A DNA stretch of 64,000 bases from Puccinellia tenuiflora (taxonomy: Eukaryota; Streptophyta; Magnoliopsida; Poales; Poaceae), in contig QRDG01000136.1 of assembly GCA_012064385.1 (NCBI GenBank), forward strand, positions 985,266-1,049,265. The letters run 5' to 3'. The position numbers and the translations under genes were made by a program. The notes under the pieces were generated by a model, which was given only the letters and a program-made list of their open reading frames with translations, searched no databases and was not told where the DNA came from. The number at the start of each line of letters is the position of its first letter. Positions within the stretch are counted from its first letter, which is position 1. Shown piece after piece: positions 1 through 9,038 of the stretch.

Positions 1-236
1 ATTACCTCTCTTGAAACACCTGCGATCTTAAACAGCTCACATAGTTCATTAATATAAACCAGATGATAACTACGATGGACAACTCCATCTCCTGCATAGA
101 GATTACTCATAGCATGATCAATTACTCCCATCGGTATTTTGAAAGGAATAGATTGAATAGGTGGAGCACCCTTAGCAACCATGGGAGTGGTGGAGGGGTC
201 ACTCTCAAACAGCGAATTAAAAGAAGAACGTTCCAT
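1..236 (-). CDS. Gypsy retrotransposon gag, N-terminal part, runs off the window
   Basis: Reading the minus strand, an ATG at 236-234 opens a frame that stays open for 78 codons to the window edge. It begins MERSSFNSLFESD and contains IPMGVIDHAM and HLVYINELCELFKI, a composition and position typical of the capsid-precursor start of Triticeae Ty3/Gypsy elements. Gag packages the element RNA in cytoplasmic particles. The frame lies about 170 bases inside the LTR at 407-1566, past the primer-binding site, exactly where gag should begin, and on the strand that site predicts. Only the first fifth or less of a normal gag is in view, so I cannot tell whether the full gene is intact. The family assignment is from memory of similar elements. 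Confidence 0.65.
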   Translation of the reverse strand, partial: MERSSFNSLFESDPSTTPMVAKGAPPIQSIPFKIPMGVIDHAMSNLYAGDGVVHRSYHLVYINELCELFKIAGVSREV

Positions 237-316
237 AAGCCAAACTAGTAAAATAAAAACAAGAAATAAAAAGATATAATTGCAAAATCTAAACAAGATA
301 CCTTGAAGCACTCATC

Positions 317-395
317 TCCCCGGCAACAGCACCATAAATTAGCTTCGTTGCCGGAGTGTGAGTGTCGCTTACCTAACCTCCCAGGCAACAGCGCC
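317..395 (-). promoter_or_regulatory. Primer-binding site, present twice
   Basis: Minus strand of 380-395 reads TGGCGCTGTTGCCTGG, close to the complement of the 3' end of plant tRNA-Asp (TGGCGCCGTTGCCGGG), 11 bases inside the LTR end at 407. A second copy of the same motif with the following AATTTATGG-type bases sits at 317-333. The 60-base block carrying the site therefore seems to have been duplicated. Only the copy beside the LTR is positioned to prime reverse transcription. Confidence 0.6.
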
Positions 396-406
396 AGAAA
401 TTAGCT

Positions 407-1566
407 TGATGTCTATACACGCTTCTATTCTTGTAGACTCTGTTGGGCCTCCAAGCGCAGAGGTTTGTAGGATAGAAGAAAATTTTCCTTAAGTGACTAA
501 CCCAAGGTTTATCTAACACGGGGAGGTGTAGGTTGAATGTATCCCTCTCAAGCAACCCTGCAATTAAGATACAAAAAGTCTCTTGTGTCCCCAACACACC
601 TAATACAATTGTCAGTTGTATAGGTGCACTAGTTCGGCGAAGAGATGGTAAAAGGCAAGTAATTAATATGGATGGTAGAAACAAGTGTTATATTCTAAAA
701 TAAAAAAGGCAGCAAGCAAACAAGTGGCAAAAGTGACTGCAAACGGGTTATCAATGCTTGGAAACAAGGCCTAGGCTTCATACTTTCACTAGTGGCAACT
801 CTCACATCATTAACATAATTAAACACATGATACTTCCTACAAAAACATGTATGGTAGACGCTACTCAGAGATCATTCTTTTGTCGATCAAAACATGATGA
901 GAATTGCGTAGGGCTACAAAAGCACACAATAAAGTTCGTATTCCATCATAAGCATGAAAGCACAAAGAGGGAGACGACCATCTAGCTGCTGCTATGAACC
1001 CATAGTCCAAGGGGAACGACTCACGCATCATCCCGGAGGTGGCCATGGCGATGAAAAGGCCTCCAGGATCAATCTCCCCTCCGACAGGGTGTCGGGAAGA
1101 GTTTCAGAACCCTACCAAATTAGGTTTGAAGATGGTGGCGGCTTCGGGAACGTTTATGTGGAAAACAATCATCGCCCCTCTGATTTTAGGTCAAAAGAGA
1201 TTTTATAGGCGTCGAGGGAGGCAAAGGGGACGACGGGCGGGTCCCACCCGTGGGCCCTCCTTAGGCCGCAGCCAGGGGTCGCCCCTGCCCTGTGGGTGGC
1301 CCCTCAGGTCTCCCTTCGGACTCCATCTTTGTTTTGATGTAAAAATAATTTTCGTAAATTTTCAGTCAATTTCGAGGACTTTTCCTTAAGAAGATTTTCT
1401 GAAATACAAAATAGTAGAAAAACAGGAACTGCCACTGGGCATCTTGTTAATAGGTTAGTACAATAAAATACCTCAAAATGATAAATAAAGATGGTTGAAA
1501 CATATAATAATGGTATGAAACAAGCATGGAACAATTAAAAATTATAGATACATTTGACACGTATCA
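407..1566 (-). mobile_element. Gypsy LTR (Sabrina/WHAM-like), 5' LTR of a minus-strand element
   Basis: The segment starts TGATGTCTA and ends GACACGTATCA, so it has the TG...CA ends of an LTR. It carries phrases common in Triticeae Gypsy LTRs, such as the TTGGGCCTCCAAG block near 444 and the TATAGATAC...GTATCA terminus. With the primer site and gag start lying to its left, the element is on the minus strand and this is its 5' LTR. Length is 1,160 bp. I could not find the matching target-site duplication because the other end is outside the window. The short frames inside it are not genes. The family name is tentative. Confidence 0.75.
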
Positions 1567-1636
1567 AGAAACTACCTAAGATGATAGTGGAATACGATGT
1601 CCTACGGACTCATGGAAAAGCTGAATTATGACTTGG

Positions 1637-1727
1637 AGCAGCAGGGGCCGTCACGACCATTACGTACAACAAGAAACTGATGGCCGCATAGAGCTCGACA
1701 AGTTGGGGTGGAAGAATTTCATTGAAG
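1637..1727 (+). pseudogene. Possible B3 DNA-binding domain exon fragment
   Basis: Plus-strand translation ending at 1727 gives HYVQQETDGRIELDKLGW followed by KNFIEG. This resembles the conserved stretch of plant B3 DNA-binding domains where a G-R-I segment precedes the G-W-x-x-F core. It is followed directly by GTAAGC, a good splice donor. An in-frame stop lies upstream near 1635, so this is at best one exon of a broken or captured transcription-factor gene. No other exon was recognised nearby. The resemblance is short and could be chance. Confidence 0.3.
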
Positions 1728-2398
1728 GTAAGCATTTTTAGATTAATCAACTTGTTTTGATTGTTCTGAGGAACACCAATCACCGAAGCTTGGAGGTCGT
1801 GATTGAGATGCATATCATATAGAACAATTTTCTTATTAGGTAGTTTGTTTGCACAAAAATTGCAGTTCTGAACAATCTATCTAGTTTCTCCAACATTTTC
1901 TACATGTACGCTAAGTGCATTTATTATTTTTCTATCTCAACATGCAAGCTATCCACATTATCCATGCTATTAGCCAATCAATTGTCCATGTCATTTCCAT
2001 GAATACTTATTAATATACACATCATACATTCCTCCAACCATCTAATAGTTCACATTAACAATATATAATACACACGCAATTCATGTCTTTGAAAATTTAG
2101 TATATCGACTATGACCAAATGATTTTTGAATATTCATTTAATATGTCATACCTTTTATACCATTTATTTACATGATGTAGTTTCTAAAGTGATACCCGCT
2201 GCAACGCGCGGGGTATCTTGTTGTGTAACTGCTTGGTTAATGTGATCTCCTTTGTATAACTAGCTGGCTATAAAAACCTAATTGTTGTAACAATTCTATT
2301 TTGTATTAAAAAGTTGGACCCCCCCCCCCCCCCCGCCCGCGCACGCGACGGTCAGGATTACGCACGTCTCTGATTAGTTCATATTACCGCCAGTGGCG
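1728..2398. other. AT-rich spacer with a Helitron-like hairpin and a C tract
   Basis: No coding frame is convincing here. At 2191-2215 a hairpin (GATACCCGC, loop, GCGGGGTATC) matches the form of grass Helitron 3' ends, but no clean CTAG follows it, so it is probably a decayed end. An uninterrupted run of 16 C lies at 2319-2334. The rest is anonymous AT-rich sequence. Confidence 0.4.
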
Positions 2399-2403
2399 TA
2401 AAT

Positions 2404-3460
2404 TGTCAGAGATTGTCCCCAGGAACTAGGGGTGTCTCCAAGGTATCGTGTAAGGGGCTGAACACGGAGTCAAACAATCCACAACGTGCTCCGGCGACGG
2501 TGCTCGTCAGGCTCGCGGCGGACGACACTGCAGAGATTGACACAAGGTATTACCCAGGTTCAGGGCCCTCTTGTGGAGGTAAAACCCCTACGTCCTGCTC
2601 TGGTGTATTGCACTGCTTGGAGAGTTTACAGTACAAGGAGAGAGCTTGTCGAGCTCGAGGTGGCTAACAATGGCTAGGGTTTCTTCGGAGCTCCTAGGTG
2701 AAGAGCCAGTCACCAGGGGTCGAACCCCTTGCTGGGGCGTGCTCCTCCTCCTTTTATAGGCGTCCTGGGCCTCTTCTGCCCAAACATTTGGGCGGGAAGG
2801 GCTACCACATGGCGACGAAGGAGGAGGCGCGGTGCACCGTAAAGGTGAGGTCTACCATAAAGGTGAAGCTCGTGGACGCGGTCCATGGCAGGGGAACGGC
2901 GTCACCAAAGCTGAAAAGGGGCACCGACCAGCTGGACCGGGAGCTGGCGCTTGCCGAGGTGGGAGGTGGCCCACGGTGACGTCGTCCTTGGAGCGTAGCT
3001 GCAGACTGTTCCCTTGTCACCAAAGAGGCAATACTCGTTGTCCGCTTTGCTTGGCTCCGCTTTGTTGACTGCTTTATACATGGAAATGGCAACTGCGGCG
3101 TTGTCGTCATCGCGCGTAGGCACGCGCGTCACTCTGCACCCGGCGCTGAGCCCATGTGCGCTCTGCCGCGGGAGCAGAGATGGCTTCATGAAGAAAGCGC
3201 TTCGCGAGGCGAAAAGCCTCGCCAAGCCCTTCAGCTTGGTCCTTGGCAGAATTGCGGGCGGCGTCGGAGACGCCTTGTCGAAGAGCGATCCCTCGCCAAG
3301 GGAAAGAACCCTTGGCGAGGAGAAGAACCCTTCGCGAGGAGAGAAATCCTCGCGAAGCTCGCCAGGCTTGGAGAGCCTGGTCCTTAGCGAAAATCATGCA
3401 AAGAATCTTGCGGGCCCTGGCAGGCCGGCCCGTGGTACCCTGGTTTCCACTGTGCCGACA
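2404..3460 (-). mobile_element. Solo Gypsy LTR with TAAAT target-site duplications
   Basis: This 1,057-bp segment begins TGTCAGAG and ends TGCCGACA. It is flanked on both sides by TAAAT (2399-2403 and 3461-3465), the signature of an insertion reduced to a single LTR by LTR-LTR recombination. It is nearly identical to the LTR at 11674-12731; I noted three substitutions and one single-base indel. A TATA box for minus-strand transcription (TATAAAA) lies at 2758-2752. Orientation is taken from the related element to the right. Confidence 0.85.
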
Positions 3461-4492
3461 TAAATCAACCGTCTATATATTGGAGAAGGTCCATATTTCT
3501 AGTTCGTCTGAGGGTTGTGCTCATTACATCTGGTTCCAGAAACCGGCTCTAATAGAGCGTACATTAGAGACGGTGAGCTTGAGACGGTTATGAAAACTGG
3601 CTGAGGGGAAGCTCTGGGATCGGCTCTAATAAGAGGTTCTGTACTAGTGTGGCTGACACCATTTCGGCATGAGAATAGAACACAACCGTACGATTTTATG
3701 TTTGACTCGGACGCATATAATTCACCTGTACCCCGTCACTTAAATATCCTCCTACAAGTAGAGGCACATTATTATGAATAAAAACATGCACTAATTATAC
3801 CAAAAAAAATATTCCTTATCCGTGGAGGACCTTAGAAAAGAAACAAAAACCTAAGATCCTTCTATTTTTATAAAAAGGACCTTGCAACAAATTGAAAAAT
3901 CATCATTTGATCCTTCTTTCTAACTGCAATTTCTCCGGAGACATCACCACTTGGGAGAGAGCAGACGGTGGACCTCGTGTCAAAGCCGAAGAGCCTGTGT
4001 CTCGGCCTGCAAGCCTGGAGGTTGAGGAGACCCTAGAAGGCTAGAACCACACCAAAATTTGAAGAACAATCAGAAGCACTAGGGCTTGGAGTGGTATATG
4101 AAAATCACCTACTCGCTAAGCTAGCTGAACATGCAACGACAATTGTACAATGACTTAATCGTGCTAACAAGATCAGAATCGAATGTCCAGAGGCGCCATC
4201 GGCACATGTTCGATCAAGTGCAAGCAGTAGACCATTAGTACACATTAGCTACACGATGATCAGGTTCACATGCCTGCATGTGTGGGCATCGTGTGGCCAA
4301 CTGGCCATGCGAGTTTGAGGCGTCACGCAACCCAGCCGGCCGGCCCCAAGGCCGAACAGTACTATTTGCAAGTCAAATCACTCTATTTGAATTGTTGAAC
4401 ATATGCATGGGATGAACATGAACCGATCTACTCTCTCCGTATCATAATGTAAAATGGTTTACCTGTTTTAACACGGACTACATATAAATGTA
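3461..4492. repeat. Flanking segment, copy A, including a CACTA transposon terminus and half a MITE
   Basis: This flank is repeated at 12732-15603 (copy B), where a Helitron interrupts it. It starts with the TAAAT duplication. On the minus strand from 3649 it holds a CACTA-type terminus (CACTAGTACAGAACC) with subterminal TCTAATAGAGC-type repeats. It ends inside a mariner-type MITE whose first half (about 4429-4492) is present here while copy B has both halves. Bases 3771/3772 are the empty insertion site of the Helitron. Nothing in it looks coding. Confidence 0.75.
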
Positions 4493-4550
4493 CGACCTCT
4501 TCGGCTCCAACGGACGACGTGACGGGGCCCGCCACGACTCGAGTGCTGGT

Positions 4551-4557
4551 CAATAAA
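4551..4557 (+). promoter_or_regulatory. TATA-like box for the antisense gene
   Basis: AATAAAG lies about 125 bases upstream of the ATG at 4681, in a GC-rich leader. A TATA box is found at the same distance before the corresponding gene of the second Gypsy element (53457-53463). This supports an internal promoter on the strand opposite to gag. The TATA here is imperfect. Confidence 0.35.
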
Positions 4558-4680
4558 GCCTGAGCGCGCAGGCGGCGCCCATTACTTCTCCCGTAACTCC
4601 TCCGCACACTTCTCCCCACGCTTCCAATCTCTCCAGAGAGCTCCAATCTCCAGAGCACTCTTGTTCCTCTCCGGTGACCA

Positions 4681-7600
4681 ATGGCGCCCAAGAAAACAGC
4701 CACCGACTTGAAGGGCAAGGCCACCGCGCAGGCAAGCTCGTCGGCGGCGACGGCGCGGGCGGGCACGTCCGCGGCGATGGCGCGCGCCGCAGCTCTCGAG
4801 GGAGCGTTGCCGCGGACGCGTGTCACTGCGGCGACGATAGCGACGGTGCGCCACCTGGCGGCGGCGAAAACCAACGAGCACGGCGCCACCGAACTGAGGC
4901 CGGCCGGTAGCAGGCTCACCGACACCTTCTACCCCATCTTTCTAAATACTCTCTACGCCGGCCTGGTACCACCATTCTCTGATTTCCTCTTGGCGATCTT
5001 GGAGACGTACCAGATCCAACTCCTTCATCTTCATCCCAACTCCATCCTCATCCTTGCCATCTTCGCCCACTTCTGCGAGGCCTACGTCGGCATCCGCCCC
5101 TCGGTGGCGCTCTTCCGCAGTTTCTATTCTCTTCGGAACTCCGCCAAGGGCGAGCGGCTTGGGTGCGTCTCCTTCCGCATCGTCGACGCCAGGAGCGACA
5201 ACTACATCCCCATCGCCTGGAGTGGCGAGGACGCCGTCACCAAGGTGACGAAAAAGGTCGACAAGTTCCGCGAGAAGTGGCTCTTCGTCGACGCCAAGGC
5301 CACACACCCTCTCCTGGAGGTGCCCGAGGCGCCGCCGAGGAAATGGGCGCGCTGGGCGAGCGCGGACTTCAGGGGCTCGAAGCTTGACGCGGTGTACGTG
5401 TACATCCGTCACATCCGCGAGGCAGGGGTCACCGGCCAAATGGTGGCGAAGGACTTCACCAGGCGCCGCATCGCTCCCCTCCAACAGCACGCCGAGCCGG
5501 TGTGGCGATACGACGGCAAGGACGACGCCATGCGGCTAAGCAGGGACGGCTTCGAGCCTGATGTGCTCCGCCAGATTATGAACGTCCTCTTTACATCGCC
5601 GGAGATCCCGTCTGCCAAGAAAGAGGCGGCCAAGCCGCTCATTGTCTTCGCCGAGGAGAGCATAGAGGAGCAGCGCTCGCATATGCCCACGTTCGACGAG
5701 TGGGGAATCGTGCCCGCGGGGCACAGCGGGCCTCGCCCTAACCCGTGGGCGGCGGAGCCGGAGTACGTGGATGAGGCTCCTGAGGCTGAGGAGGCCGAGT
5801 CCGCCGAGGAGGAGGCCTCGAGAAGCGAGGACCCCCTTGGCGAGGACGAGGCTTCAAGGGGCGCTGACCCCGTCGGCGAGGGCGCCGGATCCTCGAGGAG
5901 CGCCCACGCCGAAGTGGACCTCCAGGTGCTCTCCTCCGGCGACGAGGAGGACGCCTTCCGCATCGTCCGCTCCCAGCGCGCCGAGGAGGAGGAGACGAGC
6001 GGCGGCGGAAGAGGGCGCTGCGAGCCCCGCTCCAAGGCGGTACACGACAGGAGGGCCGCAACCGCGGGAGGCATCCCTCGCGCGGAGACAGGAGCGGCCC
6101 GGGAGGAGGCCGGAGCAAACCTCATCCAGCCTCCCAAGGCGAAAAAGAGGGTGTGGGTGATGGCTGGCGAGTAAGCCCTCGACTTCTCCTTCTTCCTCAA
6201 TACTTCACTTTAAGAATTCCCCCCTTTGAAGGATTTTCGACTTGTCTTCCTTTCAGGCAGCCCGCGGAGCCAAAGAGACGGCGGCTCGGCGGGGCTGGAG
6301 GGACCACCAGCGTCGCCATGGAGACGCCTGCAGCCGGCGAGCCGCAGCAGGCAGTTGCTTCTCCCGCGGTCGAGCACCGCGCGGAGACGGTGATGGCCGA
6401 GGAGATCGTAGCGTCGCCGATTCGGGCGGCGACTCCTCCAGCGGCGGAGCACCGCGTGGAGAAGGAGACCGCAGAGGCGGCGGCGTCGCCAACCAGGGCG
6501 GCGACTCCTCCAGTCCAGCAGGAAGCGGAGGAGGAAACCGTGGACGAGGACATCGTCGCGGAGCCGCCTCCAGAGGAGGGGGCCTCGAGAAGGGCTGACG
6601 CGCCTGGGGCCGCGGCGGACGCGGCCGTTGCAGAGGGGGCCGGAGGCGCCCCTGTGGAGCAGGAGGCAGAGACACCTCTAGAGCCCCCGAGCGACGGGGC
6701 CAGGGGCGAGGAGATGCCCAGCCCCCTGAGGGCTCTCGACGCGGGCGGCGAGGGAGACGCCCCCACGAGCCCCCATGCCGCGGCGGGGGCCGCTATAAGT
6801 TCGGGGCAGGATGCCCTAGGTGCCTCGACAAGCGTCGAGGGAACTGCACCCAGCAGCAGCGTGGGAGTCTCCTTGGCGCTGCAAGCGCCGCAACGCCAAG
6901 CGGCCTATCGCCGGATCATCCTCAACCGGGCGCGGCGAGCGCTCGACGGGTTGGAGGAGCAGCTCGCCAAGGAAGAAGACACCCTGGCGGAGGAAAGGGC
7001 AAGGCTTGGCGACGCCTGGATTCTTCTCCACGAGAGGGTGGAGATGTGTCGCCGGCAAGACGCGTCGGCAAAGGCGGCTCGTGAGGAAGCGATCCGCTTC
7101 GCCAAAGAGACCCGCGACAGCGTCAAGCGGGAGGCGCAGGAGGTGATGGAGGAGCTCGACGCCGCCAGGGAAGCACTTGAGGCGGAAACCACCTCCAAGC
7201 ATGACGAGCTGGTGGCCGCGAAGCAGAAACTCGCTGCCGACTCTGAGGCCGCCAAGGCCAGCCTGAACAAGCTCCGCGAGCAACTGGACGCCCGCGAGGG
7301 GCAGCTGGCGCCTCGCGAGGTCGAGCTGAAACGGCGCGAGGAAGAGCTCACCCTCCAGGAGAAGGAACTGCAGCGGCGCGAGGAGCAGATCCAGCTGCTC
7401 GCGAAGGACCAGGCCACCCGCGAGGGGCAGCTGGAGGAGCGTGAAGGTCGGGTGGCCACCGACGAGGCCAACCTTGCGGCAGAGCATAAGAGGCTCCAAG
7501 AAGAGGCTGACCTCAAAGTCAAACTCGTCCGCGAAAACCTCTCAAAGGAGTATGACGAGAAGGTCGCGAAGCACGAGGACCGCCTCAAGACCAAGCGCAA

Positions 7601-8264
7601 GGAGCTCGAGAAGCGCGTCAAGGAGCTTGAGCAGGAGGAGAAAAGGTTGACCTCCTGCCTCGAGGTCTCTCGGGAGGCCCAGGCGCGCGCCGAGGGGAAC
7701 GCCTTTGCCTTGGAGAGGGACCTGGACGAGCTCCGGCAGCAGGTGGGGCCGGTCGCGGCCCTGGTGGAGCAGGCACGAGACCAGCGCCAGGTTGACCGGT
7801 TCATGACGCGCCAGCATCAAAGCATTCTCCAGAGCTTGGTGAGCCGCGTGCGCGCCGTCGGGAGAGATCTGAGGATCGACGTCCCTTCCTTCTCCGCGGC
7901 GACCGACGACGAAACTTCATACTCGCACTTCTTCGAGCAGTTCCTCGGAAAGCTTGAAGGGGTCGCGAAGAGCTTCGACAAGCGTGTCGTGGAGGAGAGT
8001 CGCGACCTCCTTGTCGTCGCCGTCACCAACGTCTTCAGCAACCTCGTGAGGCTCCAGCCCTCACTTGATCTTGAGGACGTGATGGCGCCACCGCGCGCCA
8101 TCAGCGACAAAGCGCGGGAGACCGCCAAGCAGGCCGCCATCGCGTATGCCAAGAAATTCGACCAAGTCTTGGTCGATGAGGACGAAGGCGACGACGAGGG
8201 AGGTGCCCTAGGAGCAGGAGCTGGCGCGGATGGAGCGGGGACCTCGGGAGGCGCGATGGCCTGA
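4681..8264 (+). CDS. Spliced antisense retrotransposon gene with Transposase_28-like domain and long coiled coil
   Basis: Two open frames join through one intron. Exon 1 is 4681-6170. The intron 6171-6256 (86 bp) begins GTAAGC and ends TTTCAG. Exon 2 is 6257-8264. Splicing restores phase exactly and gives 1,165 codons without a stop. Residues about 75-250 (LHLHPNSILILAIFAHFCEA, GIRPSVALFRSFYSLR) fit the plant 'putative gypsy type transposon' family PF04195. Residues about 330-480 are acidic and low-complexity. A basic PKRRR patch, possibly a nuclear signal, follows the splice. Residues about 720-1000 are a heptad-rich coiled coil of E, K, R and L, followed by a globular C-terminus. The start is the first ATG after a TATA-like box. 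The gene runs towards gag. The function is unknown. It is intact while gag is frameshifted. Confidence 0.75.
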
Positions 8265-9038
8265 ACTCCTTCCTGTAGCTGAACGTGCCAAGGGCACATT
8301 TATCTTAGCCATTTTGATTGTAAACTTTGTAAAAACTTGTCAAGTTATATTTGAGTGTGCTTGTGGATGTCCCTCGGGAAACCTTTGTCCTTCCCCCTCA
8401 TGTCTTTTTCGCTCTACGTCTTAGGACCCTCTCTTAGCGCTACACCACCGCCGCTTCGGTATGTGCGAGTCAGTGCTCCACAAGTCCGGGGGGTGCGTGA
8501 GGCCTCGAGAAGTAAGAGCTCCACGAAGCGCGATGCTTGGGGCTCCCCTTTGACGCGCAAGCAGCCCATGAGGTGTGGGAGAGAGAAAAGAGACTCGAGG
8601 AGCAAAGACCAGCAAGAGGAAATTCTACCAAGTTCTTGTACTTAGCTTGACGAGGCGTTTTCGCCCTGAAGAGGGTGTTGGTTCCCTGGCGAGGCGTTGT
8701 TGCCTTGGTGAGGGTGCCTGAGGCTTGGAGAGCCTGTTTTCCTGCACTTGGAGAAATAGGCATACCCACAAGCAATAGATAGCTAAGAAATCTTATGGTG
8801 CTCGTAGGTTCCTTCATGTGTGTCTCGCGAGGAGAAACAGGCACCAAGGTTTTGGTGATCCTTGGTGAGTTGACGTGCGCGGGAGCTGACCCATGAGTTC
8901 AGAGCTCCTTGGGAGTTGACATGCATGAGAGCTGACCCGCAAGTTCAGAGCTCGGATCCCTTGGATTTTAGGTACTGCCGGGATGCTCCCGTGGCATGAC
9001 ACCCTGCTAGCCCCCGCTCGTGAGATACACAGGAGGGA
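8265..9038. other. Spacer between the two convergent genes of element 1
   Basis: This stretch holds the tails of both genes: the plus-strand gene stops at 8264 and the minus-strand gag frame at 9039. Downstream of 8264 is an AT-rich patch (about 8296-8345) suited to 3'-end formation. No pol domain is visible on either strand. Confidence 0.5.

Noticed and set aside
3641..3656. CTGACA at 3651-3656 as an LTR end matching TGTCAG
   Set aside because: It lies just outside a CACTA terminus in the duplicated flank. The target duplications fix the LTR end at 3460.
2404..4492. Idea that the LTR of element 1 is about 2.1 kb and ends in the MITE
   Set aside because: TAAAT duplications right after GCCGACA at 3460 and 12731 show the LTR ends there. 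The further similarity is duplicated flank.
6197..7804. Long minus-strand frames across exon 2 of the antisense gene, such as the 299-codon serine/arginine-rich frame at 6905-7804
   Set aside because: They are shadows of the GC-rich plus-strand coiled-coil frame, with no domains and extreme Ser/Arg bias.
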